Assembly (NCBI GenBank): GCA_023678885.1 | Contig: CM042996.1 | Coordinates: 9,172,602 to 9,236,601 of the forward strand | Source: Pogostemon cablin | Taxonomy: Eukaryota; Streptophyta; Magnoliopsida; Lamiales; Lamiaceae | Reading direction: 5' to 3' | DNA: 64,000 bases | Shown: in pieces, positions 34,660 to 46,683 of the stretch | Position numbering within the stretch: position 1 is the first letter of the stretch | How the letters are laid out: each line of letters begins with the position of its first letter | Notes under the pieces: model-generated | Database searches by the model: none | What the model was told of the DNA's origin: nothing | What the model saw: the letters and a program-made list of their open reading frames with translations, nothing else | Translations under genes and position numbers: made by a program

Positions 34660-37100
34660 AACTAGACTAGTATTTCTCGTCCGTGCGTTGCACGGTAAGC
34701 ATTTTATTATAAGATTATTGGTTAATTTTTATTATTATTTTTTTGTTTTAATAGTATTATGTATCTGTATGAATATGTTTGAACTTCTCTCATCCGGTTT
34801 TCGTGTAGTTTGAATTTTTTTGTTGTATTATTTCTTTGTTTATGTTAATAATTATCCATATGTATTTTGCATAGAAATAATTTTATTTTGCAAATTTGAC
34901 ATTCAATAGTATAACTAAAACAATAGCTTCAGTAGATGTTCATTATTTTTGTCAATTTCTATTGCTTATTCTATGAGTCTTGTAGCTAATAATAGTTATA
35001 AATTCTATACATGTGGCAGCAGTATTCATTGCTTTTTTTTAATAAAAAAATCTCTAAATGATGAAATTATCTCCATAACCATTTCGTATGCCTATAATTT
35101 TTACGCATTTTATTATAGGATTATTGTTATTTTTTTATTTTTAAAAGTTTGATCTCTACGAATATGTATGAGTTTGTCTCGCTCGGTTTTGGTATGGTTA
35201 GAATTTTATTGTAGTATTATTTTTTATTTATGTTGTTATCACTTCACTGCCTTACATTGCACGTTGAATCCTCGCACACCAAAAGTGGAATACGAAATCT
35301 CGAGTGTGCTGTTCGGCCCCCTTGCAAAAGTAAGGATGCAATTCGACTTGATGTCACGTTCAACACTATGTCCCCCTTTGATTTAATAGAAGCTGATATT
35401 GTCTTCCATAGGAATGTCATTCCGGTTCCTCTGTATCCATATACGAAGAAAACTTTACAATTTCAAGAGACAACGCTCTCCATCACCGTGTTATACACCT
35501 TCTTTTGATCCTCATTTAGTTTCTTCAACAAATCAAGACATTCTTTTTGTAGTGATGATTTGTTATACCTCATTTCACTTGATATTAGTCTGTTTTATGC
35601 TGATGATTCATTTCAGGATCTGAAATGGGCATCCCATCAAAATCTCTTAAAATTTTTATTCATAGATTTCAATCAGTAAATAAAAATATGAATAATAAGG
35701 TTAAATTTTTTTTTTTATAAAAATAAGGTTTTGGAATATAAAGAAAACATAACAACTGAAGAAAAAACATAAATCATATATAAACTAAAAAAAAGAAAAG
35801 AAATAATACCTCAAATGATTATGATTGAACCTGAAAATAAGATCAAATAAAAGTATATAAGATGGATCACATATACTGTAGCTCAACTGGTTACACGTCC
35901 CTCCATCGAATGCTGACGTCAAGAATCCTCTTTCTCGCTGCTGGACTCCAACCAATTCTCAACGGATCAACATCTAGGAAGTGAATAAGATTAGACCTAT
36001 AATAATTTTGCCCAAAAACTCTTTATGGCTGGGGGAGAAACAAAAGGCAATGAGAGAGTGAATAATAATAGGGCTAAAATAATTTTGGCAAAAAATAAAT
36101 TATTACAAAAAATCACAAAAGGGAATGAGGGGTGAATAACCCTTTGCGTTGCACGGAAAGAATTATATTATAATTATGTACTTTTATATTAATTTTTTTA
36201 TAATTTTAGCCATAATATATATACATATATAATTATTTATTTTTTATTTAAATTTATATATTTTTATATAAACTACTAATTATTTATATATAATATACAA
36301 ACATAATTTAAAAATATATATTTATCAATTAAATCGTATTAATTATACATTTATTTTTTCATAACATTAATTTTGATTTGGTATTAAAGATAAATATTTA
36401 CTTTCTATTATTAATTATATTAATATTATTTTATTTTAACTGATATCTATTTATTTTAAAAAGATTGATATAATCTCTCAGTAAAATTCTATTTTTTTAA
36501 AGAAATATAAAGTATACAATAATTCATATTTTATTTTTAATTAAATAAAATATGAATAAAATAAAATATAAAATATTCTTTAATATAATAAATTATAAAT
36601 ATTAAAAGAAATTAATTCTAAAGACAATTATAATAAAAAAATAAATTCTAAAGAATTAATTCTAAAGATTAAATTAAAATAATATTTATAAAGACAATTA
36701 TAATGAAATAAAATTGAATTAAATATATAAGTAAAGTACAAATTTAAGAAAATAGATTTTATACATTAATCCTAAATATTAAATAAAAAATACATTTCAT
36801 CTGTGCTATGGATCTCAAATTCTGAAATATCTGAAATTAATTCTAAATTGTCTAAATTCATCACTTCAAACACTGGTGATTTTTTTTAATAATTGAAATT
36901 GCAAATAAGAGTAAATAAAAATAATAAGATTTAAAAAATTATAAAAATAGTGTTTATGAAATATAAAGAAAACAATAAAAATGAAGAAAAAAACATAAAT
37001 CATAAGATAAACTAAAAAAAAAAAGAAAAAGAAATAATACCTTGAATGATTATAGTTGAAACTGAAAATAAAATCAAATAAAAGTATAAAAGATAAAATA
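34660..37100. repeat. AT-rich repeat region with duplicated segments
   Basis: GTGCGTTGCACGG-type motifs occur at 34683-34695 and TTGCGTTGCACGG at 36142-36154. The segment 34700-34850 is repeated at 35105-35245 (ATTTTATTATARGATTATT, then a GAATATGT...TCTC...CGGTTTT series). The segment 35690-35860 is repeated at 36920-37095 (GAAATAATACCT, ATGATTATRRTTGAA, AAAATCAAATAAAAGTATA). Together these suggest two degraded copies of one non-coding element in the same orientation. Borders are not fixed. An ORF at 35168-35508 has no recognised family. Confidence 0.55.
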
Positions 37101-37344
37101 AATAATAAGGTTTAATGTGTATATGGTTTATAAAATTATTAAAAAAGTAATATATTATTATAAATAATGTGTGCATTCTATAATTAAGTAATAATTATGT
37201 GGTAAAATAAAAGGGTAAAATAAATTATGTATTAAAAATTAATAATATGTGCATTTTTTAATTTTTTAATTATGTAATAATTATGTATTAAAAAAGTAAT
37301 ACATTATTATAAATAATAAGTGCATTCTATAATTTTATAAAAGG

Positions 37345-39429
37345 GTAAAATAATATAATTTGTATTATGTGCATTCTATAATTATGTAATAATTATGTGG
37401 CAATTATGTGACAATTATGTGATAATTGTTTCTACATTTTATTTATCTGTACATTTTATTTGAGACATCCGTGAAAAAAATGGTGATATTATGTGAATAT
37501 ATATGGGCGTAAATATTTGAGTACATTAATTTGGATATATAATTAAATTGTCTTATGTGTATAAATATATATTATTTCTTAATTATTAAGTATCACACGG
37601 ATTCTCGTAATAATAATAGCGGTAAGAAAATGTACACATAATTGTATTAATTTATAAATGTATTATATCTTAATTATTAAGTATTGCACGTATATTCATA
37701 ATGTATAATAATAATAATAATAAAAATAAATTTGTCATCAGCTACATGGACTGATTAGCAACACAAAATTTTAAATGTTTAGAAGGGAACACGTAGGTAT
37801 GTTGTTGCATATTTTATTTTATTTTAATAATAATTATAATAATGATAATGATAATAATAATAATAATTGTTATTTACTATAAATAATATATAATATTAAT
37901 AGTAAGTTTGAGGGTGGTGAGTTGCCCTTCGCCTATATATACCCATATAACCCCTAATTGGGGAATTATAATCAAAGGCAGCGGTTTGCTGCGAAGCATT
38001 AAAAAAATAAGAGGGAGAGAAAAGAAGAAAAGAAAAGAGAAAGAGAAAGAGAAAGAGAAAGAGAAAGAGAGGGACAGAAAGAAAAGAGAAAAGAGAAAGG
38101 AGAAGAAGAGCGTAAGTTGCCGGAACAAAAATGGGGGAGATTAGTTTTACTTTTTTACGAGGTTTATAATATTATTATTATTCAGAGTTCAGGTAAGTAG
38201 AGATCCAACTACAATGTATAAACATGTTGTATGTGAATTATTTGTGATTAATATGTGATAATTATATATGTTATGAATTATTTGTAATTAGTTTAATTAC
38301 ATTATGAATTATTTGTGATTAATCTGTGATACGAGCTATGGATTTATGTAATATGAGGTAAGTAGGTATTCATATTGCAACTAAATATTATTTTATAAAT
38401 TATTCGTGATAAATTGGTAATACAAGTTGCGGATTTATGTGATTTGAGATAATATTATTGTCTTTTGTGGATCTGAGGGATCAGAAACTGTGGAATATAA
38501 ATCTTTGTGATATGAGAAGATATTGTTTATAAGGATCTGTGTGATCCGAGGTGAAGTTGTTATTAAAAAATGGATATGTGTGATTCGAGGTGAAGTTGTT
38601 GTTCCAGAAGTGGATTTGTGTGATGTGAAATTTATTTGTTGTTTTATTTTGATTAAATGATGATATCGGTATTGTAAATGAATTGTGAAGCATATTTAAT
38701 TGCCGTGGTCGCATACCATATATAATCAGGAAAAATATTTTCCTAAAATTAATAAGATACTAATGGTGTGTGCCGCCACTATATATGCACTCAGTTAGGG
38801 TTTGAAAAAATTATTCCTAAAACCTTATTCGGGGTTTAAAAAAATCATCCTCAACACTCTGTCAGGGTTCGAAAAAATCGTTATTGGCACTTTATTCGGG
38901 TTTCGAAAAAATCATCCCCATTGAGCTGATTTATGGTGCATATCATAAGTGTATCGTGGGGATCCCACAACGTGAACAGTTTTCAAAATAAAAAGACCAA
39001 CTAGAAACAATAGGAAATAGGCGATAGAAAACTAAATGCATTTTCATGCAGTGGCATGCATTATTTCTACTTACTGATATTTTTCTCTCACTAGTTTATG
39101 CATTGTAGGTGAGCCTGATGATGATTGAATATGTGGTGTGTTGTGCAAGATGTGGAGATCCTTCAGGGTTTTGAGCTGATTTACATAGATGACAACCTGT
39201 TGCGCTAGGCCGTGAGTTTATTTTGTTTCCGCTGATGTTTTATAATGCAACATAAGTATTGTCATAAGTTTTTGGATTAATGTGTTGTCAGAAATATGTT
39301 ATGTTGAACCATGTGGTGACGGTTTTGGTTATAATATATTATGTGAGAAAAAAATATATGCAGGTTTTTGTAATGATGATGTTTATGTTAATTAGTATTT
39401 CAATAATAAGTTAAGTAAGGTGGGTCGCA
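37345..39429 (+). repeat. 5' LTR of the gypsy element
   Basis: It matches the 3' LTR from about AATATAATTT (37353) through GTAAGGTGGGTC and ends in CA at 39429, just before the primer site. A TATA box (CTATATATACCCATATA, about 37933) is followed by a purine-rich (GAAAGA)n leader at 38034-38070. The extreme 5' end is replaced by short tandem copies of GTGCATTCTATAATT at 37160-37380. The intact site for the later insertion ATTGCAACTAAATATT is kept at 38374-38389. Confidence 0.85.
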
Positions 39430-39435
39430 TCAGAG

Positions 39436-39447
39436 TGGTATCAGAGC
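39436..39447 (+). other. Primer-binding site
   Basis: TGGTATCAGAGC is the exact plant initiator-Met tRNA primer site, seven bases inside the 5' LTR end. Confidence 0.95.
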
Positions 39448-39689
39448 ACGTTTTGGGTCCTGCAGTCTGTCTATGTACATGAGCTCATTCCTTTGGAGCG
39501 CAACCTTTTGTGTAAGTGTTATTTTCATTCTATACAGTTATGTGTTTTATAAATTATATTGGCCATGTGGTGAAGGACTCGTAGATATATAGTACAATCA
39601 TGGTAAGGGATACATGTGAGAGTAGTGAATAAGGTAGAGCTACTTGTTGATTTGATTGTGTTAAGTATGAATTATTATGATATCATATA

Positions 39690-42600
39690 GGGCATGGATT
39701 GGCTGTCAAAGTACGGTGCTATAATATATTGTCAAAAGAAGAGTAGTACATTTCGGCCATTGGGTGGAGAACCATTCACTTTTGTTAGGATTAAGAAGAA
39801 ATTTAGATTTCCTTTGATATCCGTAGCGTAAGCACAACATTTGCTGGAAAGTGGTTGTGAGGGTTATTTGGTGAGTATAAAGAATGTTGAAGGACAACAG
39901 TGTCCAGTTCTCAGTGAAGTACCAATAGTTCGGGAATACTCAGAGGTGTTTCCAGATGATCTTCTAGGTTTGCCACTAGATCGGAAATAGAGTGGAACTG
40001 CTCATATATCTAAAATCGCCATACGAAATGGCACTAGCTGAATTGAAAGAATTGAATATACAGTTGCAAGAGTTGTTAGACAAAGGATTCATCCGACCTA
40101 GTTTCTCCCCTTGGGGAACACCAGTTCTGTTTGTTCGAAAGAATGATGGCACATTGAGGATGTGCATCGATTATCGGGTGCTCAACAAAGTCACAATTAA
40201 GAACAAGTATCCATTGCTCGTATTGATGATTTGTTCGATCAACTACAAGGTGCATCTATCTTTTCAACGATTGATTTGCGATCGGGGTATCATCAGTTGA
40301 AAATCAAGGAGGAGGATATTCCGAAGACTGTATTCAGTACAAGGTATGGACATTATGAATTTTTGGTAATGCCGTTTGGTTTGACAAATGCTCCGACAGC
40401 ATTTATGGATTTGATTAATAGAGTATTTAAGGAATTCCTCGATTAATTTGTGATTGTGTTTATCGATGATATTTTTATTTACTCTAAGAATAAGGAGGAT
40501 CATGCTCTGCACTCGAGAAATTTGTTAGAGATTCTGAAGGAGAAGCAGTTGTATGCGAAGTTCAAGAAGTGTGAATTCTAGTTAGACCAAGTTATTTTCA
40601 TAGGACGCATGGTATCGGGAGAAAAAATTTCGGTGGATCCAAGTAAAGTTAAAGTAATCCATGATTGGCCACAACCTCAAATCCCACTAAGGTTATTAGC
40701 TTTCTTGGATTGGCGGGATATTATCGAAGGTTTATTTAAAGATTTTCAAAGATCGCTTCACCATTAATACAGCTGACCAGAAAGAATGTGAGGTTCACAT
40801 GGAAGAAGGCATGTGAACAGTGTTTTTAGAAATTGAAGAGACGGTTGACATCAGCACCAATTTTAACTATTCCTACGGAGATAGGAACTACAAGGTTTAT
40901 AGTGATGCTTTAAATAATGATCTTGGATGTGTACTAATGAAGAATGGGAAAGTTATAGCATATGCATCCCGACAGTTAAGGGAGTACGAGAAGAACTACC
41001 CTACCATGATTTAGAGTTAGCTACAGTGGTGTTTGCACTCAAGATTTGAAGGCATTATCTGTATAGGGAACGTTGTAAGATTTATACTGATCATAGAGTT
41101 TAGGGTACTTTTTCACTCAGAAAGAGTTGAACATGAGGCAGAAAAGATGGTTGGAACTGGTGAACGACTATGATTATGTTATCAATAATCATCAGGATAA
41201 AGCCAATGTGGTTGTTGATGCATTGATCCAAAAGGCAGCATAGGGTGTAGCTGCTACGACCATAAATAAAAAACCATAGTCACTTGACTTGCAAAGAATG
41301 GCTGTGGAGATTCTTCAGAAGGGATCGTTGGAAGCATAGATGGCAGCTCTGACACTTCGGCCAACTTTGATTGATAAGATTCGACAGGGGCAAGAGGAGG
41401 ATAAGTTGTTTGATAAGATAAGGAATGATATCAACTCTGGGAAGTCTTCTGACTTCCAAGTAACATATGATGGCATGAATCTTTATAGAGGTCGATTATG
41501 TCTACCTGAAGTGGAGGACATTCTGAAGGAAGTAATGGCAGAAGCTCATTCAACACCGTACTTTGTACATCCAGGAGCTATATGTATAGAGATTTGAAGT
41601 CACATTATTGGTAGCCAGGAATGAAGAGAGATGTCGTTCAATATGTGGTACAATGTTTAACTTGTCAACAAGTCAAAGCTGAGCATCAGAGACCAGCAGG
41701 AACTTTGCAGCCTTTTATTTATTCCTGACTGGAAGTAGGAGAATATTACTGTGGATTTTGTCACCGGCTTGCCAAGACAGTATAAGGTCATGATGCCATT
41801 TGGGTTATTATGGATCGATTGACAAAGTCACCTCATTTTCTTCTTATTTGCTCTGCGTATTCTATGGATCACTATGCACAGCTATATAGAAGAGATCTTC
41901 AGACACCATGGAGTACCACTTACCATTGTGTCAGACAGAGATACGCGATTCTTGTCTGCTTTTTGGAAGAGTTTGCATAAGGTGTTGGGGACACATTTAT
42001 CTTTCAGCACAACATTCGACAGAAGGTCAATCAGTGTGTACTGATTTCAGAATATATGCTTAGAGCGTGTGTGTTGGATTTTCAAGGTCAGTGGAGTAAA
42101 TTTTTATCTCCGATAGAGTTCTCATACAACAATAATTACCAGTCTACTATTGGAATGACACCATATGAAGCACTGTACGGGAGGAAGTGTAGGTCTCCAG
42201 TACATTGGAATGAAGTTGGAGAGAGGAAACTTTTGGGTCCAGACTTGATTTGTGAAATGTCAGAAGCTATAGCGCGTATCTGAGAGAAGATGAGAATTGC
42301 TGAGGATATGCAGATAAATGGTGAAGAGAGTTGGAATTTGATTTGGGTGACCAGGTATTCTTGAAAGTATCTCCAATGAAGGGGATAATGCGGTTTGGAA
42401 AGAAAGGAAAACACAGTCCAAGATATGTTGGTCCATTCATTATCATTGAGAGAGTTGGAAGTGTTGCCTATAAGTTGGTGTTACCAACATCAATGTCTAA
42501 GTACATGACGTATTTCATGTGTCTGTGTTGAGTAAGTATGTTCCGAATTCATCTCATGTTCTCAGGCAGAAACCAGTTGAGTTGAAAAAAGATTTGAGTT

Positions 42601-42770
42601 ATGAAGAGATACAAGTTGAGATTTTATGGCGAGAAGTGAAGAAGCTCAGGAATAAAGAGATACAATTAGTTAAGGTGTTATGGAGAATCAATTAGTTGAG
42701 GATGCCACTTGAGAAAGAGAGGATGAGATGAGGGCTAAGTATCCAGCTCTTCAGGTAAGTAAATTTCGAG
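39690..42770 (+). pseudogene. Gypsy pol remnant: protease end, RT, RNase H, integrase, GPY/chromo-like tail
   Basis: In order across shifting frames. GMDWLSKYGA (39694, the C-terminal protease block). The RT start with LLDKGFIRPSFSPWGTPVLF (40075). FSTIDLRSGYHQ (40261), the RT block holding the first catalytic Asp. MPFGLTNAPTAF (40370). A TAA stop (40444-40446), then VFIDDIFIYS (the FIDD catalytic box, about 40458). RNase H with DALNNDLGCVLMKNGKVIAYASRQL (40904). The zinc-binding tail CLTCQQVKAEH of the integrase (41656). Integrase core TVDFVTGLP (41751) and IVSDRDTRF (41927). PYEALYGRKCRSP (42160). GPY/F module RYVGPF (42422). The tail after 42540 keeps, in broken frames, the LRNKEI..VKVLW block typical of Tekay/Del chromodomains. 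At least ten stops or frameshifts are present. No gag is seen. Confidence 0.9.
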
Positions 42771-42797
42771 GACGAAATTTTTATAAGGTGTGGAGGA
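42764..42797 (+). other. Polypurine tract region
   Basis: CGAGGACGAAATTTTTATAA followed by GGTGTGGAGGA immediately precedes TG of the 3' LTR. The GAGGACGAAATTT motif is characteristic of Tekay-like chromovirus 3' ends. Confidence 0.85.
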
Positions 42798-43158
42798 TGT
42801 GATACTCGAGCTTCTCACTACTAATGTGCCAATATAATTTAATTTATATTATGTACATTTATAATTATATAATAATTATGTGGCAATTATATGATAATTA
42901 TGTGGCAATTATGTGACAATTGTTTCTACATTTTATTTATCTTTACATTTTATTTGAGACATCCGTGATAAAAATGGTGATATTATGTGAATATATATGG
43001 GCGTAAATATTTGCGTACATTAATTTGGATCTATAATTAAATTGTCTTATGTGTATAAATATATTATTTTCTTAATTATTAAATATCACACGGATTCTCC
43101 TAATATTAATAGCTGTAAGAAAATGTACACGTATTTGTATTAATTTGTAAATATATTA

Positions 43159-43393
43159 CTCCCTCCGTCCCCTTGATACGTATCTATTTTTTTATTTTGG
43201 TCCGTCCCATTACAAAGTATCAATTTCCTTTTTTAGATTGATGTGATCACACATGGCCCCATACTCAACACTAATACAACTACCTACTATAATTTAAAAT
43301 ATTATTTCTCTCACCTCAAAATACATTAAATTATTATACTCCTTAATCCACGTGCAAAAAGTAAACAGATACATTTCAAGGGGATTGAGGGAG
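43159..43393. mobile_element. Stowaway-like MITE in the 3' LTR
   Basis: Starts CTCCCTCCGTCCCCTTGATA and ends CATTTCAAGGGGATTGAGGGAG, flanked by TA (43157-43158, 43394-43395). The 5' LTR has the empty site TGTATTATATCTTAATT at 37659-37675, proving the insertion and the TA duplication. Confidence 0.95.
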
Positions 43394-44069
43394 TATATCT
43401 TAGTTATTAAGTATTACACGCATATTCATAGTGCATAATAATAATAATAAATTTGTCATCAGCTACGTGGACTGATTAGCAACACAAATTTTTAAATATT
43501 GAAAAGGGAACACGTAGGTATGTTGTTGCATGTTAAGTTTTATAATAATAATAATAATAATTTTTACTTACTATAAATAGTATATACTATTAATAGTAAG
43601 TTTGAGGGTGGTGAGTTGCCTTTCGTCTATATATATATATATATATCCATATAATCCCTAATTGGGGAATTGGAATTAGAGGCAGCAGTGGCTGCAAAGC
43701 ATTAATAAAAAAAAGGAAAAAGAGAGAGAGAGAACAGAAGAAAAGAAAAGAGAAAGAGAAAGAGAGGGAAAGAAAGAAAAGATAAAGGAGAAAAAGACGT
43801 ACGTTGCTAGAACGAGAAAGAGGGGAGATTAGTTATACTTCTTTACGAGATCTATAGTATTATTACTATTCGGAGTTCAGGTAAGTAGAGATCCAACTAC
43901 AATGCATAAACATGTTGTATGTGAATTATTTGTTATTAATATGGGATAATTATATATGTTATGAATTATTTGTAATTAGTTTAATTACGTTATGAACTAT
44001 TTGTGATTAATCTGTGATACGAGCTATGGATTTATGTAATATAAGGTAAGTAGGTATTCATATTGCAAC

Positions 44070-45437
44070 TGATTAGCCATTTTGTTGTTGGGATGATCAA
44101 TTCAACAATTTATCGAACCACATGGAGGTAGGTATTAGTACTTAAGCGATCTCACGTTTCTTGTAATTTTATAGAGACAAGTCATCAAAGGTTGGGTGAT
44201 CAATCAAGAAATGAATAGAATGTGAATCCAAATAAGAATCCCAAAATAGCTCAATAGATTGGTTCTCACTCAAACAATTCCAACTAGGTACTAAGTTTAA
44301 ATGAGAATCCCCTCACACAATCAATCAACCTCTCGATCTAACCAATCGGATGTCCTATCAAAGGGTTCTAAATCCTAAATGACATCTCTATCTCTTTAAT
44401 ACTTATAATGCTCATGAAGTGTATGATGAATTGATTCAATGAACTATCCTAAACATATAATTGATTTCTCAATCTAATCACATGCCTATGACAATTAATC
44501 ACACAATTCAACAATACAAATCAAATAATTAACAATCAATGATAAGAAATCATAAATCCATTCAACACATGAATTAAAATACATAGATCCCAAAATTAAC
44601 CAACAACTCTCATGTTGCTAATATCACAAGAGAGATTAACCTACCATAATCATAAGATAATTAACATAGACATTAAAAACATTACAAGTCATGATAATCA
44701 AATAGGATTACTACAAAAATGGGATGAAAACTACCTTGGATTGGCTCCAATGGTTATCTCCTCATTTTCTTGTAATTCTCCTCTCTTCCTTGCTTCTTCT
44801 CTTCAATTGGATGAAGGATTTTATGGTAAGATGATGATGGAATGAATAGATGGATGAAAGTGATGAAGGATGTGGTGTAAAATGAAGGAATTGGTGTGTG
44901 GGGTGTGTGGGCAGCTGAATTTCGGATCCAAGATTATCAAAATGTTGAATGAATTGGTATTTATACCCCTTGGATACCTTGTAGAAGATTTTAGGAATTT
45001 TTTCTATTCTGGCACCAACACGACTCGTGTGCTGCAACATGGCTCGAGTCGTGTCAGGGTTTCTCGGTCAACGACAACTTAAAACGGCACACGAGTTGTG
45101 TGCTGAAACACGGCCAAAGGGTGGCCGTGTTGGATGTTCTGATGTCGCCGCACGGCTGCCTCTTACAGGCTCGTGCTCGGTACACAGGCCGTGTGCTGTA
45201 ACACGACTCGTGTACCCTACACGGTCGGCCATGTTCATGCTGCCATGTTTCTTCTTCCTCGTTTCATCTCCCTTCTCCGTTTTTGCTCCGTTTTTACCTG
45301 ATTTACATACTATTAAGTTCATTCCCATACATTTCTATAAAAACACATCACACCACCAAATAACACATAGAAACAAATGAAAAGCTACAAAAATGATATA
45401 AAAAGACACTAAAATTAGGTGAAAATATCACTAATCA
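44070..45437 (-). mobile_element. Solo LTR nested in the 3' LTR
   Basis: Ends TGATTAGCC and CACTAATCA form a 7-bp inverted terminus with TG..CA. GCAAC flanks both sides (44065-44069 and 45438-45442). The 5' LTR of the host element keeps the empty site ATTGCAACTAAATATT at 38374-38389. The minus-strand start matches the solo LTR at 2834-4546 for about 90 bases. The interior has repeated CACGACTCGTGT / ACACGAGTCGTG palindromic blocks (45020-45220), mirrored by CACACCCCGTGTG near 3335. It is 1368 bp with no internal genes. Confidence 0.95.
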
Positions 45438-46559
45438 GCAACTAAATATTATTTTGTAAATTATTCGTGATGCATTGGTGATACAAGTTGCGAATTTATG
45501 TAATTTGAGATAATATTATTGTCCTTTATGGATCTGAGTTATCAGAAACTGTGGAATATAAATCCTTGTGATATGAGAAGATATCTTTTATAAGGATCTG
45601 TGTGATTTGAGGTGAAGTTGTTACTAGAAAATGGATATGTGTGATTTTATGTGAATTTGTTGTTCCAGAAGTGGATCTGTGTGATGTGAAATTTATTTAT
45701 TGTTTTATTTTGATTAAATGATGATATTGGTATTGTAAATGAATTGTGAAGCATATTTAATTGACTTTGTTGTATACCATACATAATCATGAAAAATATT
45801 TTCCCAAAATTAATAAGATACTAATGGTGTATGCGGCCACTATATATGCACTCCGTTAGGGTTCGAAAAAATTATTCCCGACACTTTATTTAGGGTTCAA
45901 AAAAATCATTTCCAAAACCTTAATTCGGGGTTCGGAAAAATCATCCCCCACACTCTGTCAGGATTCGGAAAAATCGTTCCCAGCACTTTATTTGAGATTC
46001 GAAAAAATCACCCCCATTGAGCTCAATTAGGGTGCATATCATAAGTGTATCGTGGGGATCCCGCAACGTGAATAGTTTTTAAAATAAAAGAGACCAACTA
46101 GAAAGAATAGAAAATAGGCGATAGAAAACTAAATTCATTTTCATGCACTGACATGCATGATTTCTACTTACTGAGATTTTTGTCTCACTAGTTTATGCAT
46201 TGTAGGTGAGCCTGATGATGATTGAGTATCTGGTGTGTTGTGCAAGGTGTGGAGCTCCTTCAGGATTTTGAGCGGATGTACATAGATGACGACATGTTGG
46301 CTAGGCCTTGGGTTTATTTTGTTTTCGCAGATGTTTTATAATGTAATATAAGTATTGTCACAAGTTTTTGGATTAATGTTTTGTCAGAAATATGTTATGT
46401 AAGTTGAACCACGTGGTGATGGTTTTGGTTATAAATATATTATGTGAGAAAAAAATATATAGAGGTTTTTATAATGATGATGTTTATGTTAATTAGTATT
46501 TGAATTATAAGTTAAGTAAGGTGGGTCATGTCATAAGTTATGAACAAGTACCACTACAG

Positions 46560-46675
46560 GCCACATGGTCACCCGGAGAGCCATAAGGTTCTCACCTTAT
46601 GATTAGTTTTGTGTTCGATTCTAACTCACTTGGTAGTTGCCGAGGTGGCTCAGGGCTGAGGTTAGAAACTTAAAT
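46560..46675 (+). other. Possible SINE-like or tRNA-derived segment
   Basis: GTGTTCGATTCTAACTC (46611-46627) resembles a pol III B box, and GTTCTCACCTTATGATTAG precedes it. No convincing A box at the proper distance and no poly-A tail or flanking repeats were found. Confidence 0.2.
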
Positions 46676-46683
46676 TATATTTT

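Larger units (their letters stand above)
37345..46533 (+). mobile_element. Ty3/gypsy chromovirus (Tekay/Del-like), gag-deleted, with nested insertions
   Basis: Two LTRs (37345-39429 and 42798-46533) flank an internal region that has a primer-binding site, the end of protease, reverse transcriptase, RNase H, integrase, a GPY-type module and a polypurine tract. The internal region is only about 3.4 kb: gag and most of protease are gone between the primer site and the GMDWLS block at 39694. All domains carry stops or frameshifts. The 3' LTR contains a MITE (43159-43393) and a solo LTR (44070-45437). The 5' LTR lacks the expected first bases (TGTGATACTCGAG), so the outer target duplication cannot be tested. 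A solo LTR of the same family sits at 10184-11446. Confidence 0.9.
42798..46533 (+). repeat. 3' LTR of the gypsy element, with two insertions
   Basis: Starts TGTGATACTCGAG after the polypurine tract and ends GGGTCATGTCA. Removing the MITE and the solo LTR leaves about 2.1 kb, like the 5' LTR. It carries a (TA)n-expanded TATA region at 43624-43645 and a purine-rich leader (GAAAGAGAAAGAG, 43745-43790). Confidence 0.88.

Noticed and set aside
37877..38144. Serine/phenylalanine-rich or Lys/Glu-rich small proteins
   Set aside because: Both strands are translations of the GAAAGA purine tract in the LTR leader.
46600..46640. tRNA gene
   Set aside because: A B-box-like word is present, but no cloverleaf could be drawn and the A box is not in place.
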